From assembly GCF_900096915.1 (NCBI RefSeq), contig NZ_FMYK01000010.1, forward strand, positions 1 to 64,000: DNA of 64,000 nucleotides, read 5' to 3'. The translations under genes were made by a program, and so were the position numbers. The notes beneath the pieces were generated by a model that was not told where the DNA came from, made no database searches, and saw only the letters and a list, made by a program, of their open reading frames with translations. How positions within the stretch are numbered: position 1 is the first letter of the stretch; every line of letters starts with the position of its first letter. Of the stretch, positions 37,912-45,194 are shown piece by piece. Source of the DNA: Acinetobacter marinus. GTDB lineage: Bacteria > Pseudomonadota > Gammaproteobacteria > Pseudomonadales > Moraxellaceae.

Positions 37912-38247
37912 ATGCCAAAATTTGTTATTCCATCATGTGATGAATTAGCTTCCGAATTCGGTTGTGATTGTAGTATCGATGAAAATTATGTACAAAAATT
38001 ACGATTCTTAGATGAGGAGGATAATGAATTAATAGTATACATCGGTCATGTAGAGGATAGTGTTAGAATAGTCCTAAATAACATGTCTAACGTGATCACT
38101 GATATTTATTTGGAAAATTTAGAAAACTTTCATTTAGATGGACGTAAGCAAGTCATGAAAATAATATTTAATTCCCCTTATCAGGTCATTATAGAAATAA
38201 CATTGTGGAGTAAATTCAAAATAAAAATAACAGGTATGTCAAATTAA
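37912..38247 (+). CDS. AT-rich orphan gene, small acidic protein of unknown function
   Basis: This 111-residue acidic protein has no recognised domain. It starts Met-Pro-Lys-Phe-Val-Ile-Pro-Ser-Cys-Asp and contains predicted beta strands (Leu-Ile-Val-Tyr-Ile-Gly-His-Val) and a C-terminal strand-rich end. The ATG at 37912 is chosen because AAGAGAAC precedes it; the frame opens at 37888. Base composition is clearly more AT-rich than the flanking genes, and codons such as ATA, AGA and TTA are frequent. It looks like an acquired gene. Size and fold suggest a possible immunity-type or phage-borne protein, but this is a guess. Confidence 0.6.
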   Translation: MPKFVIPSCDELASEFGCDCSIDENYVQKLRFLDEEDNELIVYIGHVEDSVRIVLNNMSNVITDIYLENLENFHLDGRKQVMKIIFNSPYQVIIEITLWSKFKIKITGMSN

Positions 38248-38294
38248 ATTTTCTCTACTTTTAGTTATTCAGAGCCATCATCTGAAATGGCATA

Positions 38295-39032
38295 TCACAC
38301 TTCAGAGCTATCATCAGGGCACCATTCGGTACTTAAATTTTGTAAGCTCAGCTCTAACCAACGACTTTCCCCTCGAGAGCCACTACTGGTACGATCAATC
38401 AAATAGGTCGGTTGCTTGTTTGATGCTTCCAATAACGATACATTGACCTCCTCACCAGCATAGCGTTGATCACAAATGGTCGTGATCTTGATGCCTTGTT
38501 TTTTCAGTGATGGGATCGGATCATCAAAGCCGACCATGACATCGGTATTCGGACGTAAATTGATTAAGGTGACCCCAAATCTTGCATCAGCACCTTCAAA
38601 ACGAATAAGCCAAGGCAACTCATATTTACGGTCTTTGAGTTCTGAAACACGTGCACCCAGCTGATGCACACGTGCCAATCCTTCACGAGAGGACACTGTG
38701 CTCGAGGTATAGGCATTTTCCTCTTGTTTATAACTATCTGTGAGCCATAGAATTTTTGCATCATTGGCTAAATGCTCCCATTGCCAGACTTGGAGCGGTT
38801 GATTTTGTTGCGCATCGGGCATTAAGTTTTTCACCAATTCACCTAGCTCATAGGGCTGAAAATCTTTTAATTCAGGCGCAACTTCTAATTGTTCAGTAAA
38901 TTGTATGGCGTCTTCTTTTTTAGCTTGTGCTGGTTCGACTTTGGCTTGTGGTTTTTCGACATTCACGGGCTCTTTTTGTTCACTACATCCCATGAGCGCC
39001 ACTGCGAAACATAATCCGAATATTTTTTTCAT
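38295..39032 (-). CDS. predicted lipoprotein of unknown function
   Basis: This 245-residue protein has a short lipoprotein signal (Ala-Leu-Met-Gly-Cys at about residue 16). A Lys/Glu/Gln/Pro-rich linker follows, then a domain containing Trp-Gln-Trp-Glu-His-Leu-Ala and Tyr-Leu-Ile-Asp-Arg-Thr-Ser-Ser-Gly-Ser-Arg-Gly. I recognise no family. It is on the opposite strand to the guanidine genes and interrupts the cluster together with the AT-rich orphan. The MFS gene diverges from it. A role in guanidine metabolism is not indicated. Confidence 0.7.
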   Translation of the reverse strand: MKKIFGLCFAVALMGCSEQKEPVNVEKPQAKVEPAQAKKEDAIQFTEQLEVAPELKDFQPYELGELVKNLMPDAQQNQPLQVWQWEHLANDAKILWLTDSYKQEENAYTSSTVSSREGLARVHQLGARVSELKDRKYELPWLIRFEGADARFGVTLINLRPNTDVMVGFDDPIPSLKKQGIKITTICDQRYAGEEVNVSLLEASNKQPTYLIDRTSSGSRGESRWLELSLQNLSTEWCPDDSSEV

Positions 39033-39232
39033 CTTTTATTGTCCATTGCACACTGCATATCCGCATTGTAAATGAAATTCCTGTTGAACTCTATGTTTTG
39101 CCTTGGTCTAAAGTCTGGGTGCTTTTGAAAGAGAATGGCTAGAGAAACAGATTGAGAACACTTTATAATGCCTCGACATTTCATATGGGATGAATGTATT
39201 TCCGCTTTGTACCTTAGCCGTTGAGTCCGCCG

Positions 39233-40444
39233 ATGAGTATTGCACAAGATCACCGCAAAACCTTGTTATATATGATTATTGCCAGTGCCTTGATTCTCGG
39301 GCTGTCGTTAGGCGTGCGTCATGGTTTTGCCTTATATCTGACACCGATGAGTGCGGAGTTTCATTGGGGACATCAAGTATTTAGCCTTGCGATCGCCATG
39401 CAAAATCTGATTTGGGGTTTTGTACAGCCGTTTACTGGTGCATTGGCGGATCGGTTTGGTACACGGATTGTGGTGGCGGTGGGTGGTGTGCTGTATACAC
39501 TCGGGCTGATTTTGGTGGCATTTAGCTCAAGTAGTTGGCTGCTCAATCTCAGTCTGGGCATTATTCTTGGCTTAGCATTATCTGCAACCTCGTTTTCGGT
39601 ATTGCTTTCGGCGGTAGGGCGAGCGGTGGCGCCAGAGAAGCGTAGTATGGCAATGGGGATTGCTAGTGCGGCGGGCTCGTTCGGGCAGTTTATTATGTTG
39701 CCGACCACATTGTTGTTGATACAACATTATGGCTGGTCGGCGGCGTTATTGATCTCTGCGGTATTGATCGCCTTGATCGTGCCACTCTCATTATGGATTC
39801 GTGAAAATGGTCAAGCCAAACCGATCACGGCATCGTCTCCACCTTTACAATTTTCCAGTGTGCTGAAGATCGCCGCCAAACATGCATCATTTTGGTGGTT
39901 GGCAGCAGGCTTTTTTGTCTGTGGTTTTCAGGTGGTCTTTCTGGGTGTGCATCTGCCGAGTTATTTGATTGATCATGGTTTTGATGCGACCACGGGCACG
40001 GTATTTCTCGCCTTGGTTGGGCTGTTTAATATCGTCGGCACGTATGGTGCAGGTTGGCTGGGTGATCGTTATTCCAAGACCCGATTGCTGATGCTGATCT
40101 ATGGCTTGCGTGGCATCGCCTTTGTTGCATTTTTACTGTTGCCACTGACGGTCTATAGTGTTTATGCTTTTGGGGTGGTGATGGGTATTTTGTGGCTATC
40201 TACCGTACCGTTAACCAATGGCTTGGTGGCGCAAATGTTTGGTGTGCGTTACTTGTCGATGCTGAGCGGTATCGTCTTTCTCACCCATCAGGTGGGCTCG
40301 TTCCTCGGTGGTTGGCTCGGTGGGCTGAACCATGATGTGACAGGCAACTACAATACCATTTGGATGTTTTCGATAGCACTGAGTGTGTTTGGGGTATTGG
40401 TGCATCTGATGGTCAAAGAGCAGGCGGTGATCCATGACAATTAA
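39233..40444 (+). CDS. MFS transporter, monocarboxylate/oxalate-formate-like
   Basis: This 403-residue, 12-helix major facilitator begins with a His-Gly-Phe-Ala-Leu-Tyr-Leu-Thr-Pro-Met-Ser segment. The loop 2-3 motif Ala-Asp-Arg-Phe-Gly-Thr-Arg follows. The overall pattern resembles the MCT/oxalate:formate branch (YhjX-like). The substrate is unknown. It lies between the carboxylase operon and the allophanate hydrolase operon, so it may carry a guanidino compound or a carbon by-product, but that is inference. The ATG at 39233 has no clear Shine-Dalgarno sequence. TTG 39221 is an alternative. A TATAAT at about 39164 may be its -10 box. Confidence 0.8.
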   Translation: MSIAQDHRKTLLYMIIASALILGLSLGVRHGFALYLTPMSAEFHWGHQVFSLAIAMQNLIWGFVQPFTGALADRFGTRIVVAVGGVLYTLGLILVAFSSSSWLLNLSLGIILGLALSATSFSVLLSAVGRAVAPEKRSMAMGIASAAGSFGQFIMLPTTLLLIQHYGWSAALLISAVLIALIVPLSLWIRENGQAKPITASSPPLQFSSVLKIAAKHASFWWLAAGFFVCGFQVVFLGVHLPSYLIDHGFDATTGTVFLALVGLFNIVGTYGAGWLGDRYSKTRLLMLIYGLRGIAFVAFLLLPLTVYSVYAFGVVMGILWLSTVPLTNGLVAQMFGVRYLSMLSGIVFLTHQVGSFLGGWLGGLNHDVTGNYNTIWMFSIALSVFGVLVHLMVKEQAVIHDN

Positions 40445-40676
40445 AATCAGTCTAGCCGAATCAAATCAAGCACAGTCAAATCAAGCACAGTCAAATCAAA
40501 CAGAACTCAACAACACGGTGACGGCATTCACCCCGCAAAACACTGCACTACTTCGACGTCCACAGTTTTGGTGGATCATATCTATTGCCGTGTTGCTATT
40601 GGGACTTTCAATTGGCTTATGGTCTCAAACGCCTGATTTATTTGAGCATATCAGTGCAGTGTTTTGCCCACATTAA
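40434..40676 (+). CDS. small single-helix membrane protein
   Basis: This is an 80-residue protein whose start codon overlaps the last 11 bases of the MFS gene, which suggests coupled translation. The N-terminal 25 residues contain a Ser-Asn-Gln-Ala-Gln tandem repeat encoded by 15-bp DNA repeats. One strong hydrophobic helix (Trp-Trp-Ile-Ile-Ser-Ile-Ala-Val-Leu-Leu-Leu-Gly) spans about residues 46-65. It could be a small partner of the transporter. No homologue is recognised, and real expression is unproven. Confidence 0.5.
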   Translation: MTIKISLAESNQAQSNQAQSNQTELNNTVTAFTPQNTALLRRPQFWWIISIAVLLLGLSIGLWSQTPDLFEHISAVFCPH

Positions 40677-40973
40677 TTGGGGTCTGTTGATATTTCACAG
40701 ATGCTTTACTTTTGCACTATTTCAAGTCGTCTGCGCAGGGTTTTGCGCTAGATTGATGCATTTTTCAACAAAATCATTCATATAAAACGCTTAACAGCAC
40801 AATGCCTAGAAAAGGGCAGAGTTGCCATTGATCACTTAGAAAAAAATAAAGCGAAAGCAAAGAAAAAACTAAAGAAAAACAGCGACAAAACTCAATAAAA
40901 ATTAAAGCAAAACAATGATAAACATCGCACCAACTCACGCTTATCCAGCCATTGCATTGTCAATTGCGCAATA

Positions 40974-40989
40974 TGGCATAGATTCTGCA
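40974..40989 (+). promoter_or_regulatory. sigma-54-type promoter upstream of the regulator operon
   Basis: TGGCAT-N5-CTGCA has GG at 40975-40976 and GC at 40987-40988, exactly 12 apart. Transcription should begin near 41000, immediately before operator 2. A GCACCA arm lies at 40927-40932. Confidence 0.65.
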
Positions 40990-41002
40990 TTAATCAATAC
41001 AA

Positions 41003-41030
41003 GTATTACGAAATTTCATAAAAGTAATAT
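41003..41030 (+). promoter_or_regulatory. NikR-type inverted-repeat operator 2
   Basis: GTATTAC-N14-GTAATAT matches the palindromic consensus at 13 of 14 positions (GTATTA-N16-TAATAT). It lies at about +3 to +30 relative to the predicted sigma-54 start, a position suited to autorepression. Confidence 0.8.
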
Positions 41031-41049
41031 TTTAATGTGGAGTATGAAT

Positions 41050-41181
41050 ATGTCACAGATTCAACAACGATTTCAACAGATGAGCCGTCAACTCTTGGCG
41101 TGTATGGCACAGCTTTTGACTGCTCGAGCCAATTTTTATCGTAGCCATTATTATGGTGCCAATGACCAAGCACAGAAATAG
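41050..41181 (+). CDS. possible 43-residue leader-type small protein
   Basis: The frame is open from 40915, but the predicted transcription start near 41000 excludes the upstream ATGs. GGAG at 41039-41042 fits ATG 41050 at seven bases. The product is Met-Ser-Gln-Ile-Gln-Gln-Arg-Phe..., an amphipathic, Gln- and Arg-rich peptide ending Tyr-Arg-Ser-His-Tyr-Tyr-Gly-Ala-Asn. No family is recognised. It is first in the regulator-allophanate hydrolase operon and may be a real small protein or only a leader. Confidence 0.4.
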   Translation: MSQIQQRFQQMSRQLLACMAQLLTARANFYRSHYYGANDQAQK

Positions 41182-41250
41182 CAAGTACAGAAATAGTAGG
41201 TGCAGAAATAGCCAGTTTAGAAACAATAAGTACAGACATCATAAGTGCAG
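41168..41250 (+). repeat. 15-bp tandem repeat, five and a half copies
   Basis: Units of the form AAGTACAGAAATAGY run head to tail from 41168 (41168, 41183, 41198, 41213, 41228, partial 41243), diverging toward the middle. They span the end of the small ORF and the leader of the RHH gene. Confidence 0.85.
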
Positions 41251-41261
41251 GGCGTCGGCGT

Positions 41262-41747
41262 ATGGCAAAGCAGAAATTAACACGGATTAGCATCACGGTG
41301 CCCGAAGAAACCCTGAGTTTGCTCGATCAGTTGGTGGAACAACAAGGCTTCGACAGCCGTTCTAAAGCCTTGGTCGATATGATCAATTACCGTCTGATCG
41401 CTGAGCAAGCCACGGCGAATGCCGTGATGGTCGGCACCATGACCCTGCTTTATGACCGTAATTTTGCCAATATTCGGGCGCAGTTGGCAGAGTTGCAACA
41501 TCAGCATTTGGAGCAAGTGATTAGCTCACTGACGGTACAGCTGGATCAAGACAAAATCCTAGAGGTGATGCTGTTGCAAGGCATGAGTAATGAATTGCAA
41601 TGCATTAGCCAACAATTTGTCGCAGTCAAAGGTGTGATCAAAGGACATTTGGAGTTGATGGATGCGGTGATGCCACCGCTACAACAAAATGAGCAGGAAC
41701 AAAATGAGCAGGAACAGAATGCGCAAGAACAGAATGCGCTGAAATAA
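41262..41747 (+). CDS. NikR-like ribbon-helix-helix regulator lacking most nickel ligands
   Basis: This 161-residue protein has a ribbon-helix-helix domain (residues 5-48, with Arg8-x-Ser10-x-Thr12 on the DNA-binding strand as in NikR). The C-terminal part (about 52-135) has the NikR ACT-type layout. At the positions of the NikR high-affinity nickel ligands it has Thr91, Gln93 and Ile99 instead of His, His and Cys. Histidines 80 and 82 remain near the fourth. It therefore probably senses something other than Ni(II) through the canonical site. The C-terminal 20 residues are a Glu/Gln/Asn repeat. It is likely to bind the three GTATTA-N16-TAATAY sites. Confidence 0.85.
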   Translation: MAKQKLTRISITVPEETLSLLDQLVEQQGFDSRSKALVDMINYRLIAEQATANAVMVGTMTLLYDRNFANIRAQLAELQHQHLEQVISSLTVQLDQDKILEVMLLQGMSNELQCISQQFVAVKGVIKGHLELMDAVMPPLQQNEQEQNEQEQNAQEQNALK

Positions 41748-41830
41748 AGTGCATCGTAACAGCATGATGCATTTGACGACACACGATTTATTTTTATACA
41801 GATTGGCAAATACAGACGAAGGGTAATCAC

Positions 41831-43630
41831 GTGCAAGACTTGTGGACACTGACAGATTGGCAACAGGCGTATCAACAGCAACGCATTCAATTAAGCGATT
41901 TATTGGCTTATGTGGATTCGTTGAATAATGATGATCATGCGTGGATTGAACGTGCGGATCACGCACAACTGCAACAGCAAATCGATCAATTGCAAGCGCA
42001 CTGTACTAATCTACACACTGAGCTGCAAATGGCTGAGCTGTATGCAAAATTTCCATTGTTTGGCATTCCATTTGCGGTCAAAGACAATATTGATGTGGCT
42101 GGATTTCATACCACCGCAGCCTGTGAAGCCGCCAAGTATTTGGCAAGTGACGATGCAACGGTGGTACAAAAGCTCAAGCAGGCAGGTGCAATCGTGATTG
42201 GTAAAACCAACCTTGATCAATTTGCTACAGGTCTAGTCGGTGTACGCTCGCCTTATGGCGCAGTCAAAAATAGTTTTAATGCAGACTATATTAGTGGTGG
42301 CTCAAGCTCAGGTTCTTCCGTTGTGGTCGCAAAATGCATGGTGCCATTTGCGCTTGGTACGGATACTGCGGGCTCGGGACGTGTGCCTGCGGGACACAAC
42401 AATATTGTGGGACTCAAGCCGACTAAAGGCTGGTTCTCCAGCACGGGTTTGGTGCCAGCGTGTCGCCTTTTGGATGTGATCTCGATCTTTGCTCTGACTG
42501 TCGATGATGCGTGGCAAGTGGCAGGTATCATGCAGGGCAAAGATGCCTCAGATGACTATTCACGAACACATCCAGAAAATGTCCCTGTCGGTTTTAGCAA
42601 AGGCAAAATTGCTGTGCCCCAGCAACTGGAGTTTTATGGGGATGAGCAAAGTGCACAGGCTTTTCAGTTGGCGATCGAAAAAGTCAAAACACTCGGCTAT
42701 GAAGTCGAAGCCATTGATTTTACGATTTTTAATGACTTGGCATCTGCATTGTATAACGATGCATGGGTGGCAGAGCGAACGGTGGCAGTTGAGCGCATGG
42801 TGACACGTCAGGATTGTCATCCTGTGATTGCTTCGATCATCAGTCAAGCAGATGGCTTTAGCGCAACGGATGTGATGCAGGCTGAATATCGTCGGGCGCA
42901 TTTACAAAATCTGATTCAACAAGCGCTTGCGCCGTTTGATGCGTTGATGGTGCCGACTGCACCGACGATTTATCGCATTGATGAGGTTGAAGCCGATCCA
43001 TTGACCAAGAATAGTCATATGGGTGCCTATACCAATTTTGTCAATTTGGCGGATTTAAGCGCCTTAGCGCTGCCGAATGTGATGCGTGAAGATGGCTTGC
43101 CGAGTGGCATGACATTGATTAGTCAGGCTTGGCATGATCAGGCATTGGCACGATTTGGTCAGGCTTGGCAAGCGCTTTCAAATCTACCATTGGGGCGTTC
43201 AGCGCAGACTTATCAATCTACAGGGGCAATAGAATCAACGCATTCTGTACGTTTGGCGGTTGTAGGCGCACATCTGTCGGGCATGCCACTCAATTTTCAA
43301 TTGACCACACGACAAGGCGTTTTACTGCAAAAAACGACGACCAGTGCAAATTATCAACTGTATGCCCTCAAAAATACCACACCGCCAAAACCAGGTTTGC
43401 AATATCACCCCGAAGGACGGTCGATCGAGGTCGAAGTTTGGGAGATTCCAAAGGCATTATTCGGTGCAATCGTAGCTGAAGTACCTGCACCACTTGGCAT
43501 TGGCAATGTCCAACTTGCAGATGGCTCGTGGGTAAAAGGTTTTATTTGTGAAGGCTATGCGCTCGAAGATGCAATCAATATCAGTGAATTTGGCGGTTGG
43601 CGAAAATATATCGCCTCGCTAAACGGTTAA
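41831..43630 (+). CDS. atzF: allophanate hydrolase
   Basis: This 599-residue amidase-signature enzyme hydrolyses allophanate to ammonia and CO2, the last step of guanidine or urea breakdown through carboxylation. Lys84 (Phe-Ala-Val-Lys-Asp-Asn-Ile-Asp), the cis-serine in Gly-Gly-Ser-Ser-Ser-Gly-Ser-Ser (about 157-163) and Ser182 (Asp-Thr-Ala-Gly-Ser-Gly-Arg) form the triad. The C-terminal domain (about 465-599) is the AtzF/DUR1 type that completes decarboxylation. The start is GTG 41831 after GAAGGG. It is 83 bases downstream of the RHH regulator, so the two likely share operator 2. Confidence 0.94.
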   Translation: MQDLWTLTDWQQAYQQQRIQLSDLLAYVDSLNNDDHAWIERADHAQLQQQIDQLQAHCTNLHTELQMAELYAKFPLFGIPFAVKDNIDVAGFHTTAACEAAKYLASDDATVVQKLKQAGAIVIGKTNLDQFATGLVGVRSPYGAVKNSFNADYISGGSSSGSSVVVAKCMVPFALGTDTAGSGRVPAGHNNIVGLKPTKGWFSSTGLVPACRLLDVISIFALTVDDAWQVAGIMQGKDASDDYSRTHPENVPVGFSKGKIAVPQQLEFYGDEQSAQAFQLAIEKVKTLGYEVEAIDFTIFNDLASALYNDAWVAERTVAVERMVTRQDCHPVIASIISQADGFSATDVMQAEYRRAHLQNLIQQALAPFDALMVPTAPTIYRIDEVEADPLTKNSHMGAYTNFVNLADLSALALPNVMREDGLPSGMTLISQAWHDQALARFGQAWQALSNLPLGRSAQTYQSTGAIESTHSVRLAVVGAHLSGMPLNFQLTTRQGVLLQKTTTSANYQLYALKNTTPPKPGLQYHPEGRSIEVEVWEIPKALFGAIVAEVPAPLGIGNVQLADGSWVKGFICEGYALEDAINISEFGGWRKYIASLNG

Positions 43631-43682
43631 ATTCACACGTTTAAATCAGCACGTTCTTATCAGTTATAAAAGGGGAAGTCCT

Positions 43683-44711
43683 ATGATTCGTACCGCAACT
43701 TTATCGATGGGCGTGATGCTCAGTATGTTTTTAACGGCGTGTGACAACACCGCCAAAGTCCCAGAAGCTCAGCCAAAAGCCGAGCAAAGTGCTAGCACGT
43801 CAACTGATACGATTAGTATTGGTTATAGTGATTGGCCTGGCTTTGTTGCTTGGCAAGTTGCCATTGAGAAAGGCTGGCTCAAAGAAGCAGGCTTAAATGT
43901 GGATTTTAAATGGTTTGACTATTCATCCTCATTGAATGCATTTTCGGCAAATCAGCTTGATGCGGTGCTGGTCACCAATGGCGATAACTTGATTACCTCA
44001 ACGGGTGGCACCAAAGGCATCATGATCATGGCAACCGACTATTCGGCAGGTAATGATGTGATCATCGCCAAAGATGGCATCAACAGTCTTGCTGATCTCA
44101 AAGGGAAGTCTGTTGCGACTGAAAAAGGCTTGGTAGATCATTTGTTGTTATCAACTGCATTAACTGATGCGAAAATTCCAAGTGCAGACATCAAATTGGT
44201 CAACTCAGTCACCAATGAATTGCCACAAGTCTTTGCCAGCCCAGATATTTCAGCGATTGCAGTGTGGCAACCCGTAGCCAACCAAGCGCTAAAAGCGGTG
44301 GCTGGTTCAAAAATTATTTATTCATCCAAAGACAAGCCGGGTCTGATCTATGACACGCTTTCCGTGAACATGACCCATCTGTCTGCGCACAAAGAAGAGT
44401 GGAAAAAAGTCATCCAAGTGTGGGATAAAACCGTTAAATTTATCAATGATCCAGCCACACATGAGGAAGCTGTGCAAATCATGGCGAAGCGAGTTGGTGT
44501 CGATCCAGCACAATATGAACAATTTGTCGGTGGGACGCATCTGCTTGATTTGGCTGCCAATAAAACCGTGTTTACCAAAGGTACAGGTTTTGACTCAATC
44601 TATGGTTCAACTTATCACGTCAATAAGTTCAACGTGGAAAATGGCATTTACACCGCCGAAGTGGATGCCGATGGCTTGATCAATCCGGCGTTGATCGAAA
44701 GTTTAAAATAA
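43683..44711 (+). CDS. ABC transporter substrate-binding lipoprotein, urea-carboxylase region type
   Basis: This 342-residue protein has a lipobox Leu-Thr-Ala-Cys at Cys20. The SsuA/THI5-like fold follows (Ile-Gly-Tyr-Ser-Asp-Trp-Pro-Gly-Phe-Val-Ala-Trp-Gln near residue 47). It matches the class of binding proteins found beside urea carboxylase genes. Its permease and ATPase are on the opposite strand at 47.2-49.1 kb, which is unusual spacing for one transporter. Guanidine or a guanidino compound is the likely substrate by context. A good AAAAGGGGAAG site precedes it, and a terminator follows. Confidence 0.88.
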   Translation: MIRTATLSMGVMLSMFLTACDNTAKVPEAQPKAEQSASTSTDTISIGYSDWPGFVAWQVAIEKGWLKEAGLNVDFKWFDYSSSLNAFSANQLDAVLVTNGDNLITSTGGTKGIMIMATDYSAGNDVIIAKDGINSLADLKGKSVATEKGLVDHLLLSTALTDAKIPSADIKLVNSVTNELPQVFASPDISAIAVWQPVANQALKAVAGSKIIYSSKDKPGLIYDTLSVNMTHLSAHKEEWKKVIQVWDKTVKFINDPATHEEAVQIMAKRVGVDPAQYEQFVGGTHLLDLAANKTVFTKGTGFDSIYGSTYHVNKFNVENGIYTAEVDADGLINPALIESLK

Positions 44712-44724
44712 ACGATTAAGCTGC

Positions 44725-44761
44725 AAAAAATCCGCACCATCTAATGCGTGCGGATTTTTTT
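44725..44761 (+). terminator. rho-independent terminator
   Basis: The stem ATCCGCAC...GTGCGGAT is flanked by A6 and T7, so it may work in both directions, ending the binding-protein transcript and the minus-strand SMR transcript. Confidence 0.9.
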
Positions 44762-44843
44762 ATGGGACGAAATAAGTAGATCAAATGAGTTTACGAGGTC
44801 ATGTTGGATCAAAATGAATGAGCCAAACGCATCAGCGCAACAG

Positions 44844-45176
44844 TTAAATATGGGTACTTTTAGAAAATAGATTAATCACAATAATTCCTGAAATCATCAA
44901 CCCCAAGCCCATGATCGCAGCCAGATCTAAAGACTGCTTAAACACCGTCCAGCCCACCAATGAGATCAGGATAATGCCCGCCCCAGACCAGATCGCATAA
45001 GCAATGCCGACAGGGAAATATTTTAAAGTCATCGATAAGAAAAATAGCGCCACCACATAGCCAAGCACTGTGATCAATGATGGCACTAATACGGTAAAGC
45101 CATTGGAGGCTTTTAACGCTGAAGTGGCGATGACTTCAGCGATGATCGCTACAGCAAGATAAAGATAGGGCAACAT
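44844..45176 (-). CDS. SMR-family exporter (EmrE/Qac type)
   Basis: This 110-residue, four-helix small multidrug resistance protein has the membrane glutamate in Ala-Glu-Val-Ile-Ala-Thr. The helix 3 motif Gly-Ile-Ala-Tyr-Ala-Ile-Trp-Ser-Gly-Ala-Gly is of the EmrE/QacE subtype, rather than the Gdx (SugE) pattern with Trp-Thr-Gly-Ile-Gly. AbeS is the known Acinetobacter relative. It follows the 299-residue gene by 18 bases and is probably the last gene of the minus-strand transport operon. Guanidinium export is plausible since YkkCD also belong to the family, but sequence alone does not show it. Confidence 0.88.
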   Translation of the reverse strand: MLPYLYLAVAIIAEVIATSALKASNGFTVLVPSLITVLGYVVALFFLSMTLKYFPVGIAYAIWSGAGIILISLVGWTVFKQSLDLAAIMGLGLMISGIIVINLFSKSTHI

Positions 45177-45194
45177 GCGTCCTCACTCGGTAAA

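Noticed and set aside
40915..41049. Longer ORF start (ATG 40915) for the small gene before the RHH regulator
   Set aside because: The predicted sigma-54 promoter and operator lie inside this stretch, so it would not be transcribed from that promoter, and there is no ribosome-binding site at 40915.
41168..41250. CRISPR-like array
   Set aside because: The units are 15 bp in direct contact, without spacers and with no cas genes nearby; this is a simple tandem repeat.
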